A stretch of DNA of 45,724 bases from Bacteroidia bacterium (GTDB lineage Bacteria; Bacteroidota; Bacteroidia; Cytophagales; Cyclobacteriaceae). Below are positions 35,471-44,800 of this stretch, one piece after another; positions within the stretch are counted from its first letter, which is position 1; each line of letters starts with the position of its first letter. Below the pieces are notes generated by a model. The model made no database searches, was not told the DNA's origin, and worked only from the letters and a program-made list of their open reading frames with translations. Where the stretch lies: the NCBI GenBank assembly GCA_030430675.1, contig JAUIKU010000010.1, forward strand, positions 1 through 45,724, read 5' to 3'. Made by a program: the position numbers and the translations under genes.

Positions 35471-36813
35471 GGTTCCATTTCTTCCAATACCTTCCTGGCA
35501 TTGTGGAGTGCAATTTCTATATGCTCCCCGGTATGCACTGCAGAAATATACCAAAGGCCTCGTCCGATAATTCTGATACCTCTTTCGTGCATTCGGGCAA
35601 TGAACTCTGCCAGTTTTTTCTTATCGTAGGTGCTGGCATCCCTGAAATCATTCACTGTAGCTGCGTCGGTGAATCCCGTGTGGAACATGGGCCCTAGTCC
35701 CTGCACCAGCAAGTTGTGCCCGGTTTCACTAGCTGCTTCTCGTAACCCCTTCATTAGCTGCTGGCCCAACTCAAAGATTCGTTTATGGGTTTCCGGTTGT
35801 TCCAGAATTTCGATGGTTGCCAGGGCAGCCGCAATTAGCGGACATGCGGAATTCATGGTTCCGGCATGGATGACCCGGCCGTCGGCCAGTAGTTCCATCC
35901 AGGGCTTTTTGCCAACCAGCGCTGATATGGGGTACCCACTGGCTATAGCCTTGGCGAAAATGGAAAGATCGGGAACCACATCGAACATTTTCTGGGCACC
36001 GCCCAGGTTCGTTCTGAACCCGGTAATAACTTCATCAAATATCAGGGTGACCCCATATCGGGTACACAGTTCCCGCAACCCTTCCAGGTATCCTTCCCTG
36101 GGAAGCACACAACTACTATTGCACATAATGGGTTCGGTAATAATAGCTGCAATCTCCTGATGATGTTCGGCAAGAGTTTTCTCAACCAACTCCAGATTGT
36201 TCCACGGCAACAGGTAAAACTCATCTTTTACTTCGGGTGGTAACCCCTGGGTCCAGGGTATGCTGACAGGGTCTTCAAGCGGCCCCATGGCCTGAGGATC
36301 CAGGGTCAACCCCCAGCTTACATTGTCCAGCCAACCGTGATAGTGCCCTTCAAATCTGATAAACTTTGGTTTACCGGTTTTAGCGCGGGCAGTTCGTAAA
36401 GCGGTATGTATTGCGGTAGATCCGTCCAGACAAAACCGGATCAATTCCGCTGAAGGAATGTACTGTTGCAGCTTTTCAGCCAGGCTAATTTCCAATTCAT
36501 GCTGTCCGGCAAATAACTGCCCAAGATTTGAGTAGGTGTTAACTTTTTCTAATACACTTGGATTGGAATGACCGGCTATCAGGGGACCCTGACTTAGGGA
36601 AAAGTCCAGATACCTGTTCCCATCTACGTCATAGACATAGACTCCCCGTCCGTGAGTGTAAAATAACGGGTGAGGGTAGCTGTACTTCCGGAACTCAGAG
36701 GATACCCCTCCGGCCAGACAGTTCTTGGCCCGCTCAAATAATGCGGCGGATTTCTGGTAAGATAGTGGCGTGTTTTTAGAATTCACGGTCAAATTGTCAT
36801 ACTGTGGAACCAC
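35467..36813 (-). CDS. Class III aminotransferase (glutamate-1-semialdehyde aminomutase-like)
   Basis: This 448-residue PLP enzyme shows VYDVDGNRYLDFSLSQGPLIAGH at the start of the fold, FCLDGSTAIHTALRTARAKTGK, EPIMCNSSCVLPREGYLEGLRELC, LIFDEVITGFRT and FAKAIASGYPISALVG, where the lysine (about 288) binds PLP. The pattern is nearest to glutamate-1-semialdehyde aminomutase-like transaminases. A heme-pathway role is unlikely because it sits in a catabolic operon with RidA and MFS genes and no porphyrin genes. It probably moves an amino group from a beta- or omega-amino acid or amino sugar to an alpha-keto acid. Its stop overlaps the MFS start and RidA is six bases upstream. Confidence 0.88.
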   Translation of the reverse strand: MVPQYDNLTVNSKNTPLSYQKSAALFERAKNCLAGGVSSEFRKYSYPHPLFYTHGRGVYVYDVDGNRYLDFSLSQGPLIAGHSNPSVLEKVNTYSNLGQLFAGQHELEISLAEKLQQYIPSAELIRFCLDGSTAIHTALRTARAKTGKPKFIRFEGHYHGWLDNVSWGLTLDPQAMGPLEDPVSIPWTQGLPPEVKDEFYLLPWNNLELVEKTLAEHHQEIAAIITEPIMCNSSCVLPREGYLEGLRELCTRYGVTLIFDEVITGFRTNLGGAQKMFDVVPDLSIFAKAIASGYPISALVGKKPWMELLADGRVIHAGTMNSACPLIAAALATIEILEQPETHKRIFELGQQLMKGLREAASETGHNLLVQGLGPMFHTGFTDAATVNDFRDASTYDKKKLAEFIARMHERGIRIIGRGLWYISAVHTGEHIEIALHNARKVLEEMEP

Positions 36814-36819
36814 TTAACT

Positions 36820-37215
36820 TTAACCGGAATAGTTGACAATAGCGTCAATTTCCACCTTTATACCTTCTGCCAGGGTGGATTGGACAGTGGTTCTGGCCGG
36901 TTTAATTTCACCGAAATAGCTGGCGTAAACCTGGTTAAATCGATCGAAATCATTAATGTTTGCCAGGTGTACCGTACACTTGACCACGTTGTCCATGGTA
37001 CAGCCTGCCTGCTCTACAATGGCCTTAACATTATCTAAAGTGCGGCGTGTTTCTTCTTCGATAGTTCCCAGTACAAACTGGGAGCTGGTGAAATCCACCG
37101 AGGCCTGCCCGCTGACGAACAGAAATCCACCGGATATCAGCCCATCCGAATAAGCTCCGGTAACAAAGTCTGACTTCCGGTCCGGGTGAATTATTGGTTT
37201 GTTGCTATTTCCCAT
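36820..37215 (-). CDS. ridA: RidA/YjgF-family enamine/imine deaminase
   Basis: This 131-residue protein has the chorismate-mutase-like RidA fold: GLISGGFLFVSGQASVD, TRRTLDNVKAIVEQAGCTMDNVVKCTVHLANINDFDRFNQVYASYF, and PARTTVQ with the conserved Arg followed by VEIDAIV. RidA proteins hydrolyse reactive enamines and imines made by PLP enzymes, releasing ammonia. It is the first gene of the operon and directly precedes a PLP aminotransferase, a functional pairing well known for the family. It is divergent from an AraC gene across a 314-base region with repeats and a -7 box. Confidence 0.92.
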   Translation of the reverse strand: MGNSNKPIIHPDRKSDFVTGAYSDGLISGGFLFVSGQASVDFTSSQFVLGTIEEETRRTLDNVKAIVEQAGCTMDNVVKCTVHLANINDFDRFNQVYASYFGEIKPARTTVQSTLAEGIKVEIDAIVNYSG

Positions 37216-37295
37216 AATGCTAGATTAAAGTAATACAGATATGTTCATCATTGCAATTGATTTCCAGAGGGTTGTATTTAAGGACGAGGCTAAAA

Positions 37296-37303
37296 CAAAG
37301 ATA
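37296..37303 (-). promoter_or_regulatory. -7 promoter element for the ridA operon
   Basis: On the minus strand this reads TATCTTTG, an exact TAnnTTTG box, 81 bases upstream of the ridA start. An ATCAC-N6-GTGAT repeat at 37313-37328 overlaps the expected -33 zone; no clear TTG is present there, which fits a promoter needing an activator. Confidence 0.42.
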
Positions 37304-37342
37304 TTTGAAATTATCACTGTCATGTGATGAAAAACATTAGAA

Positions 37343-37382
37343 AACCAATATCTATCTTCTACTATATAAGAGTAACCAATAT
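37343..37382. promoter_or_regulatory. Pair of direct repeats, candidate AraC-type operator
   Basis: AACCAATAT occurs at 37343-37351 and 37374-37382, exactly 31 bases apart (about three helical turns) and in the same orientation. AraC-family dimers usually bind direct half-sites, so this pair is a candidate site for the adjacent regulator. Confidence 0.4.
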
Positions 37383-37387
37383 GGTAG

Positions 37388-37402
37388 TTAATTACTAATT
37401 AA
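37388..37402. promoter_or_regulatory. 15-base palindrome in the AraC/ridA divergent region
   Basis: TTAATTA and TAATTAA flank a central C in perfect symmetry, six bases after the second direct repeat. It is AT-only in the arms, so chance is possible, but its place beside the repeats suggests part of the control region. Confidence 0.3.
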
Positions 37403-37529
37403 ATACCTACCCTGTCACTAATGAAAAAGATTAAATTTCTAATACGTTTCTTCGGAGTTTGCCTGAAATTGTTGACTTACAGGGTTATTTTCAGAATATT
37501 AGTATCAGGTAATTCCAAATTTTCAAAAG

Positions 37530-38390
37530 ATGAAAGCTTCAGTTGTACGTTTATTTAAAGATCCTGACACTTCCTTCATCTTTCATCGAGAGACGGAGGA
37601 TTTTGACCAATACCATCATCACCCTGAGTACGAGTTGGTTTTGATCAAAAAAGGAAGGGGGATACGCATTGTAGGTGATTCTATTGATGAGTTTAAAGAA
37701 AATGACCTGGTATTTCTGGGAGCGCAGCTACCACATGTGTGGAGGTGCAACGACGAATACTTTCTTGATGATGGAACCTTCCTGGGAGAAGGTCTGGTAA
37801 TTCAGTTTACCGAAGATTTTCTGGGAACGAAGTTCTTTGATATGCCGGAGAATGTGGGACTGAGCAAGTTCATAGATCAGTCAGCCCAGGGTTGCCGACT
37901 CTATGGAAATACCAAGAAAGAAATCGTCCGGTTGATGACAGAAATGTGCAACATGACTTCCTCACAACGTCTTTATGCTTTGTTTGCCATTTTTGAACTT
38001 TTGGGTAACACCACAAGTTTTGAACAAGTCAGCAGTCAGGCCTTCCTGGAGCCCTATAAAACGCATAACAATGAACCCCTGAGGGCAGTAATTCAATATA
38101 CATTACAGAACTTCAAGAACGACATAAAGTTGAAAGATGTACTGGAGATAGCCAATATGTCAAACACCCAGTTCTTTGTAACTTTTAAGAGTACCTATAA
38201 GATGTCGTTCAAAAATTATCTATCTAAAATCCGTATAGGGTGTGCCTGCCGGTTACTTACCGAGGAGAATTTCAACATAAGTCAGGCGGCCTATGAATCC
38301 GGCTTTGAGAACATTTCCAATTTCAACCGGCATTTCAAACAGATCAAGGGAGTAACGCCCAGTGAGTACCTGAGAGCGGTAAAGGTTTAG
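37530..38390 (+). CDS. AraC-family transcriptional regulator
   Basis: This 286-residue regulator has an N-terminal cupin sensor with HHHPEYELVLIKKGRGIRIVGD and NDLVFLGAQLPHVW (about 25-75), and two C-terminal helix-turn-helix units (about 190-283; LKDVLEIANMSNTQFFVTFKSTYKMSFKNY and SQAAYESGFENISNFNRHFKQIKGVTPSEYL). It is divergent from the ridA operon and directly precedes the ceramidase-like gene, so both are likely targets. The His-rich cupin entrance resembles regulators sensing sugars or amino sugars, but the ligand is unknown. Confidence 0.92.
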   Translation: MKASVVRLFKDPDTSFIFHRETEDFDQYHHHPEYELVLIKKGRGIRIVGDSIDEFKENDLVFLGAQLPHVWRCNDEYFLDDGTFLGEGLVIQFTEDFLGTKFFDMPENVGLSKFIDQSAQGCRLYGNTKKEIVRLMTEMCNMTSSQRLYALFAIFELLGNTTSFEQVSSQAFLEPYKTHNNEPLRAVIQYTLQNFKNDIKLKDVLEIANMSNTQFFVTFKSTYKMSFKNYLSKIRIGCACRLLTEENFNISQAAYESGFENISNFNRHFKQIKGVTPSEYLRAVKV

Positions 38391-38436
38391 CTTGGTTAAA
38401 TATGACAAGCCGGAGAATAAGATTATTGATGAAAAT

Positions 38437-39813
38437 ATGATGGCTCGTAAAATTTTCTTTCTTTTTATATGCACCACGGCGTGGTTACAAGTTTTTAGTC
38501 AAAATGACCAGGTACTTCAGGTGCTTGAGGCGGGTATAGGAGTGGTTGATGTTACCGGAAAGGACGCGGTAATTCTCGATCCTCTAAATGTAAAGGCCGT
38601 TGTATTCAGGCAGGGAACAGAACAAGTAGCGCTGGTGGCCTGCGATGTAACCAATATATCCAGCGATATACTGGACCGTGCACGTTATAATGCCTCTAAG
38701 GCAACCGGAATACCCTATCGCAATATAAGTGTTTCGGCTACGCATACCCATATGGACAATGCCTTAGGGGATTTGGGATCAGCCATTGTGTCTGCTGTAA
38801 AAACAGCCCAGAAGAATCTGAAAGTAGTTAACCTGTATTCAGCCGTAGGACAGGAATTTACTGTGGCACACAATAGAAGGTATTTCATGAAAGACGGCTC
38901 GGTAAAGTTTAATCCTATGTTTTTGAATCCGAATATCGTTAGACCGGCGGGGCCTATTGATCCGGATGTTGGATTTGTATTATTTAAAGATCAGGCTTCC
39001 GGGAAGCCTGTGGCATCACTTTCTAATTACGCATTGCATCTTGACATTGTAAAGGAATATGGTGCTGTTTATCAAAAGGAAGGCGCCGGGTCACCCAATG
39101 CGGTCAGTGCCGATTATCCATATTGGTTAGAGACAGCGCTTCGTGAGGATTTCGGAGACACGTTCAATTCGATATTTTTTACCGGATGTTGCGGCAATAT
39201 AAATCATTGGGACTTTTCAAAGCCAGGGCCGCAAAGTGGACATAAAACCAAATCCAAGCAGGTGGGAGATTCCTTGTATCAGGCCATAAAAAGGGTGCTT
39301 CCCACGGCAGATCAGGAAGACCCCAATCTTGCCATACTCACAAGGGTAGTGACCGCGCCATTACATCCATATACACAGGATGACTTAGACTGGGCACGTG
39401 GAGTGGAATCCACACAGTTGTCTTCAAAAAGTGAAGAACCTGATGAAAGAAAGCAATTTCTTGATAAGGTTATGAGATCAAGAATCCTGTGGCTTGAAGA
39501 CCAAAAGCAAAAAGGAAATACATCCATTCCCTTGGACGTACAAGCGATCCGGTTAAGTGAAAATACTGCTATTGTTACACTACCGGGTGAGATGTTCGTA
39601 GAACATGGAATTACCATTAAGAATTTTTCTCCTTTTAAGAATACCATAATAGTGGAGCTCTCAAACAATAACGAAATTTCCTATGTGCCTACAAAAAGTG
39701 CCTTTAAACAAGGAGGGTATGAAGTAGTAAATTCCAGACTGGCACCAGGAGGAGGCGAAATGTTGGTTCAGGCGGCCATAGAGTTATTGCAGGAGCTTCG
39801 TCAAGTGCATTGA
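38437..39813 (+). CDS. Secreted neutral/alkaline ceramidase-like amidase
   Basis: This 458-residue protein counts from the ATG at 38437; an upstream in-frame TTG at 38392 adds only polar residues and no signal. The signal peptide (MMARKIFFLFICTTAWLQVFS) ends near residue 22. The neutral-ceramidase N-terminal domain is visible: AGIGVVDVTG, VALVACDVTNIS, ISVSATHTHMDNALG near residue 100 (zinc-type His), HNRRYFMKDGSVKFNP, and SNYALHLDIV, followed by FFTGCCGNINHWDFSKP and IVTLPGEMFVEHG. Bacterial members cleave N-acyl amide bonds of lipids or other conjugates; many Bacteroidota copies have unknown substrates. It follows the AraC gene by about 46 bases. Confidence 0.84.
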   Translation: MMARKIFFLFICTTAWLQVFSQNDQVLQVLEAGIGVVDVTGKDAVILDPLNVKAVVFRQGTEQVALVACDVTNISSDILDRARYNASKATGIPYRNISVSATHTHMDNALGDLGSAIVSAVKTAQKNLKVVNLYSAVGQEFTVAHNRRYFMKDGSVKFNPMFLNPNIVRPAGPIDPDVGFVLFKDQASGKPVASLSNYALHLDIVKEYGAVYQKEGAGSPNAVSADYPYWLETALREDFGDTFNSIFFTGCCGNINHWDFSKPGPQSGHKTKSKQVGDSLYQAIKRVLPTADQEDPNLAILTRVVTAPLHPYTQDDLDWARGVESTQLSSKSEEPDERKQFLDKVMRSRILWLEDQKQKGNTSIPLDVQAIRLSENTAIVTLPGEMFVEHGITIKNFSPFKNTIIVELSNNNEISYVPTKSAFKQGGYEVVNSRLAPGGGEMLVQAAIELLQELRQVH

Positions 39814-39846
39814 ATGCATTTTCAGGCCGAATATCATAATAACATC

Positions 39847-39863
39847 GCCATTCCGGAAATGGC
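39847..39863 (+). promoter_or_regulatory. Hairpin just before the sigma factor start
   Basis: GCCATT and AATGGC flank CCGGA in the last 35 bases before the sigma-factor ATG, followed by an A7 run. The A run rather than a T run argues against a terminator for the plus strand; the hairpin could affect translation start. Weak evidence. Confidence 0.25.
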
Positions 39864-39878
39864 AAAAAAATGTAATCC

Positions 39879-40550
39879 ATGACGGTACCTAAAAAGGTAT
39901 ACCTGCTTAAGTCGAATGAAAGCTTTCCGAAACAGAAATCTTCGGACAGCTATGATTTTAATCAATTAGAGGATAAAGACATTTGGAGTTCATTTAAGTC
40001 CGGCAACGAGGACGCATTAATTTTCATTTACTCAAAATATGTACATGGACTATTCAACTTTGGTTGTCAATGTACCAGCAACCAGGAGTTGGTAAAGGAT
40101 TGCATTCAGGAGTTATTTATATCACTTCAGTTTAAAAAGGGGGTTAGGGCTGTACAAAATATCAAACCGTATCTTTTCAAATGTTTGCGTCGTGAAATTT
40201 TCCGGGCGCTAAAGAAGCAATCAAGATATTTTCTTAAGGCACAGGTTGACGAGTATGACATATTCCAGATCGAATTACAGTGGGATGAAAAAATGATAGA
40301 AGATCAACTATCAGAAGAGAGAAAAATCTTATTAAGGGAGGCCATCACCAAACTAACTTCCAAACAACGAGAGGCTATAATGTATTACTATTACGAAGGA
40401 TTTACTTATACAGAAATCGCAGACATTATGAATATGAGCTCAGTGGTAACAGCCAGGAAACTTATCTACAGGGCCATAGACTCCCTAAAATTGGCAATGA
40501 ACGAAAGTAGAGTTCAACTGCAATTCACTATCCACGGGGTTCTCCCTTAA
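39879..40550 (+). CDS. ECF RNA polymerase sigma factor
   Basis: This 223-residue sigma factor has region 2 at about 30-105 (EDALIFIYSKYVHGLFNFG, QELVKDCIQELFISL, IKPYLFKCLRREI) and region 4 at about 150-205 (LTSKQREAIMYYYYEGFTYTEIADIMNMSSVVTARKLIYRAIDSL). This is the Bacteroidota expansion of FecI-type factors that drive SusC/SusD genes. A 30-residue N-terminal extension precedes region 2. The FecR partner lies 176 bases downstream and the SusC receptor after that, giving the usual sigma/anti-sigma/receptor order. Confidence 0.93.
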   Translation: MTVPKKVYLLKSNESFPKQKSSDSYDFNQLEDKDIWSSFKSGNEDALIFIYSKYVHGLFNFGCQCTSNQELVKDCIQELFISLQFKKGVRAVQNIKPYLFKCLRREIFRALKKQSRYFLKAQVDEYDIFQIELQWDEKMIEDQLSEERKILLREAITKLTSKQREAIMYYYYEGFTYTEIADIMNMSSVVTARKLIYRAIDSLKLAMNESRVQLQFTIHGVLP

Positions 40551-40565
40551 TTTTTCAAAATGTGA

Positions 40566-40584
40566 TATACCGGTAAGCGGTATA
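40566..40584 (+). terminator. Weak hairpin after the sigma factor gene
   Basis: TATACCG and CGGTATA pair around GTAAG, 15 bases after the sigma-factor stop, followed by a TTTTT within ten bases. It may stop or attenuate transcription before fecR, whose 176-base upstream gap could then carry its own promoter. Confidence 0.4.
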
Positions 40585-40726
40585 AGTGTAATTTTTCCGA
40601 CTGGTTATCAGCGAGTTAATTGATGCCGGGAAATATTGTTGATTTCAAATGGGATCGTTCGTGTATTTAAAGTCCTCTTACTAGTAGACTAACAAACTAC
40701 ACCGAAACATCGGTAATCAAACCCTG

Positions 40727-41761
40727 ATGGAATACAAACAATACAAAACCAGTGATTTTATAAAAGATGAGTTTTTTGTCCGATGGGTAACCAGGGGTGA
40801 TAAAGGATCAGATCATTTCTGGAAAAAGTGGTTGAAGAATCATCCGGAGAAAAGTGCTGAAGTGGCAGAAGCCCAAAGAATAATCAGGTCATTCAGATAT
40901 AAAACAAATCACGTGATAAAGGAAGAGTCTTATACGGAGTTACTTGAAGGGATTTTGCGGGAAAGGATCAAAAAAGACCATGCTACGGAGATCAACAGTC
41001 GATCACGGAAGAAGTTTCAATGGGTAGCCATTGCGGCTTCTGTGGCAATTCTATTGGTAACCTTTTACTACCAGATGCCTGTGATAGAGGAAACCGAACA
41101 ACCCGATAGATCTTTGGTGGTAAAGGAAACAGCAAAAGGTCAGAAGTCAACCATAAAGCTTAGTGATGGCACCAACGTTGAGTTGAATTATGATTCAAAA
41201 ATTTACTTTACCGAAGGTTTTTCTGACAGTACCCGCATTGTCTATCTGGAGGGAGAAGCATTTTTCGATGTGTCAAGAGATGAACAGCGGCCATTTACAG
41301 TAAGAAGTAATGATATTTCAACTACAGCCTTAGGTACTTCATTTAATATAAATAGTAACAGAGTTACCCGGCAGGTTAAAGTAGCGCTGTTGACCGGAAA
41401 AGTAAGGGTAGAGGACTCTGCCGGTCGTGCTGTTATCTTAGAGCCCAATGAACTGGCTCATTATACTGACGGAAGAATAAGTAAAGAGAAGTTTGAATAT
41501 AATAACGAGGTTGCCTGGAAAGATGGCAAATTATACTTCGACCAGAATAGATTGGAAGATGTTTTTGAAAAGCTGGAGAACTGGTATGGGGTAGAGTTTG
41601 ACGCACAAACGGAGATGCAGGGCATATACACCGGAGAATTCAGTAATAATCCTCCATTAAGTCAGGTGCTGAATGGTATTGCTTTTGCCACAGGATTAAG
41701 CTTTGAGAAAAAGCAGCATACGATAATCATTAAAAACAAAGACCATGAAAAATCCAGATAA
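40727..41761 (+). CDS. FecR-family anti-sigma factor
   Basis: This 344-residue inner-membrane regulator has a cytoplasmic N-terminal anti-sigma region (about 1-95), one membrane helix at about 97-117, a FecR domain (about 138-235; KGQKSTIKLSDGTNVELNYDSKIYF, LEGEAFFDV, ALGTSFNIN) and a C-terminal DUF4974/STN-binding-type domain (about 270-335; FDQNRLEDVFEKLENWYGVEF). It holds the upstream ECF factor inactive until the SusC N-terminal domain signals substrate. It lies between the sigma factor and SusC. Confidence 0.93.
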   Translation: MEYKQYKTSDFIKDEFFVRWVTRGDKGSDHFWKKWLKNHPEKSAEVAEAQRIIRSFRYKTNHVIKEESYTELLEGILRERIKKDHATEINSRSRKKFQWVAIAASVAILLVTFYYQMPVIEETEQPDRSLVVKETAKGQKSTIKLSDGTNVELNYDSKIYFTEGFSDSTRIVYLEGEAFFDVSRDEQRPFTVRSNDISTTALGTSFNINSNRVTRQVKVALLTGKVRVEDSAGRAVILEPNELAHYTDGRISKEKFEYNNEVAWKDGKLYFDQNRLEDVFEKLENWYGVEFDAQTEMQGIYTGEFSNNPPLSQVLNGIAFATGLSFEKKQHTIIIKNKDHEKSR

Positions 41762-41773
41762 CAGCTCCTAGGA

Positions 41774-41804
41774 AAAAGGGTCTATATAAGATACAGACCC
41801 TTTT
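41774..41804 (+). terminator. Perfect-stem hairpin between fecR and susC
   Basis: AAAAGGGTCT (41774-41783) pairs with AGACCCTTTT (41795-41804); the loop can add a TAT/ATA inner stem. The U-rich right arm makes it a working intrinsic terminator candidate 13 bases after the fecR stop, implying that susC is transcribed from a separate, probably ECF-dependent promoter. Confidence 0.65.
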
Positions 41805-41806
41805 AA

Positions 41807-41842
41807 TCAGCTGCATTGGTTTGACGACCCTGAAGCAGCTGA
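41807..41842. promoter_or_regulatory. 8-base inverted repeat upstream of susC
   Basis: TCAGCTGC (41807-41814) and GCAGCTGA (41835-41842) are perfect inverted arms 20 bases apart, starting right after the fecR terminator and ending 38 bases before the susC ATG. It may be an operator or an mRNA leader stem for susC. Function is inferred from position. Confidence 0.35.
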
Positions 41843-41880
41843 GTTATTTAAGCAATCAAATCACTTAAACACACCAATTT

Positions 41881-44800
41881 ATGTATAATAAGTTTTTACG
41901 ACAAGTTTTACTTATGTCTAAATATGCCCTATATGGCATGTGCTTGCAGGTTTTATTTTTGAGTGTGCTGTCTGCAAAGAATAGCAATGCCCAAACAGAT
42001 AAACTGAAGGATATTATTGTCACGGTAAACTGGGAAAGTACAAAGCTCAAAAAAGCATTCTCTGATTTAAACCGGAAAACTGGATTCAGTTTTAACTATT
42101 ACGACAGTGAGATAGATGTAAACAGGCCGATATCATTGAATATAGAAAATGGTTCAATGCAAGCGGTACTACGTGGAATGTCAGAAATGGCCGGGTTAAA
42201 GTTCCGGCGTATTAACAGTAATATTCACGTGGGAGGTTTGAAAGACTCGGAAAATATTATCTCCGAGCAAATAACGGAACTGGCCAATGTTGAGATCTCA
42301 GGCAGAATCACTGACGAAAATAATGAGGGATTGCCAGGGGCTTCCGTTGTAGAGAAGGGAACCGTAAACGGGACCACCTCCGATTCCGAAGGAAACTACA
42401 GTATCACGGTTTCGGAAGGATCGATTCTGTCCATTTCTTTTATTGGATACAAGACTCAGGAGATTCCAATCGGTGCTCAAAATGTAATTAACGTACAGTT
42501 GGAGCTGGATGTATCCCAGTTGGATGAACTGGTGGTAGTGGGCTATGGAACCCAGGAAAAGGTCAATCTTACCGGTGCTGTGGATGTAATTCCCAACGAT
42601 GCGCTTCAAAATAGGATGACCTCTACCGTATCACAGTTACTGGTAGGCTCAGCATCTGCGGTAAGTTTTAATTACGACAGGAACGGTTACCAGCCAGGGT
42701 CGGAAGCCACATTGGAAATCAGGGGCACCGGCTCATTGAACGGCGGTGAGCCCTACGTGATTATCGATGGTTTTCCGGGAGATATGAACCGGCTAAACCC
42801 TGAAGATATTGAATCTATATCCATTTTAAAGGATGCTGCAGCATCAGCCATTTATGGTGCTCGTGCCCCTTATGGTGTGGTATTGATCACCACTAAGTCA
42901 GGCAAGAAGAAACAAAAATTAAGCGCCAGCTATTCGGGGAGTGTAAATGTGATCACTCCCGCCAGATTACCCGGTACACTTGATTCTTACACATTTGCCC
43001 GGGTGACCAATGAAGCGGCCCTCAACAAAACTTCTTCCTTGTATTATAACGAAGAAACCATTGAGCGTATCCTGGCTTACCAGGCCGGAGATTACGATTA
43101 CATAAGAAACCAAATACAAACGCAGTTCCCCGACTTTCCGGTTGAGGACATAACCAATTGGGAATCCATGCCCACCGCCGGAGGAGGCTGGGCAGGCCAG
43201 AATAGCGCCCATGCCAACTACGATCCATGGGATTATTTTACCGGAACCAATATCGGTACCTCTCAAAACCTGTCCATTAACGGTGGATCTGAGAAAACCT
43301 CCTATTATTTCTCGGTAGGATACCTGGACCAGCCGAGTTCATTGGAACTGGGAGACGACTATTTCAAGCGTTTCAATCTTACCGCGAAACTCAGTACCGA
43401 GATAACCGACTGGATGGATTTCAAATATGAAACCCGTTTTATGAAGAGTAAAAGACACCTGCCCAATGCTTCCAGACCGGAGACGCAGGACACGTACAAT
43501 GCGTTGTTCCATATCATTTTCAACTTTAACCCAACACACCCTTTTTATACCAGTTTTGGTGATGAAACCCAGGGTGGGAGACAGTTCTTCTGGGCTGGTT
43601 ATAACAACGATGAAAGAACAGAGAACTGGCAGATTGTGGGCACGGAGATTCGCCCATTGGAAGGTTGGAAGATCAATGCGGACTTTGCCTATCAGATGGT
43701 GGACAAGTACGATTTACACGATGGACAGGAGTTTACCACGGTCAACTGGCTGACTGGCCAGAATACCAGCTCCTGGTACCCCACTCAGGTAAATGAATAT
43801 CATTACAGCGATAACTACTGGAGTACCAACGTCTATTCTTCCTATGAAAAGAGTATCAATGATGACCATAACTTTTTGGTTATGGGTGGGATGCAGTTGG
43901 AAAGAGCCAATTTCCGGTCATTGGATGCCCAGGCGTTGCAGTTGATTGTACCAGATGTAATTTCACTGTCAACCACCACCGGTGAGCCTGTACTGCGTGA
44001 ATCATTGACCCATTGGGCTACGGAGGGGTATTTTGGAAGACTTACCTACAATTACAGGGGCAAATACCTGTTTGAATCCAACGTGCGCTATGACGGTACT
44101 TCCAGGTTTCAGGAAGGCAAACGCTGGGGATTCTTCCCGTCATTCTCTGCCGGATGGGTAGTGAGTAACGAGAATTTCTGGGAGTCTGTTGCCCCGGTGG
44201 TAAATACTTTAAAGATCAGGGGTTCCTGGGGAGAATTGGGTAATCAAAACGTAGCGGCCTACCAGGACCTTGCCTTGATACCTATTTCCAAAGCAAACTT
44301 AGGGTGGTTGCCCGGGTATACCCAAACCGGACAGGTAGGATACACTTTAACTCCTGGTTTGGTGAGCCCCGGTCTGACCTGGGAAACGGCCGCCACCACC
44401 AACCTGGGTTTGAATCTGGGTTTCCTGCAACATAAACTGGAGGTAGACTTCGATTGGTTTGAGCGGAACACTACCAATATGATCGGGCCTTCGGAAGCAT
44501 TGCCGGGGGTTTTGGGAGCTTCAGCTCCTCAGTCCAATAATGCTACCCTTAGGACCCGCGGTTGGGAACTGGCCGTGAGGTGGAAACAAACACTGGCCAA
44601 TGATCTGCACTATTTTGCTAGTGTGGGCTTGTACGATGCCAAATCGGTAGTAACAGAATACAACAACCCTACCGGATACCTGGGCAGCTGGCGGGTTGGG
44701 CAGGAAGTTGGTGAGATCTGGGGTTGGTCTTCTCAGGGGATGTTTAAATCTCAGGAAGAGATCGATAATCATGCTGACCAGTCGTATATCTACAATGAAT

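Larger units (their letters stand above)
37216..37529. promoter_or_regulatory. 314-base divergent control region between ridA operon and AraC gene
   Basis: No gene was seen. It holds, in order, a minus-strand -7 box (37296), an ATCAC-N6-GTGAT inverted repeat (37313-37328), two 9-base direct repeats 31 bases apart (37343 and 37374), and a 15-base palindrome (37388). It is strongly AT-rich on the AraC side. This density of short symmetric elements is typical of an AraC-controlled divergent promoter. Confidence 0.5.

Noticed and set aside
35471-35554. Longer in-frame start for the second MFS gene
   Set aside because: It lies inside the aminotransferase gene and adds a Cys/Tyr-rich stretch unlike MFS N-termini; the ATGA overlap start at 35470 fits better.
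35630-36160. A 176-codon plus-strand open frame opposite the aminotransferase
   Set aside because: Ser/Ala/Pro-rich shadow of a conserved PLP enzyme; no domain or signal.
35467-36813. Calling the class III aminotransferase hemL (heme synthesis)
   Set aside because: Its neighbours are catabolic (RidA, MFS, dehydrogenase, dipeptidase), with no tetrapyrrole genes.
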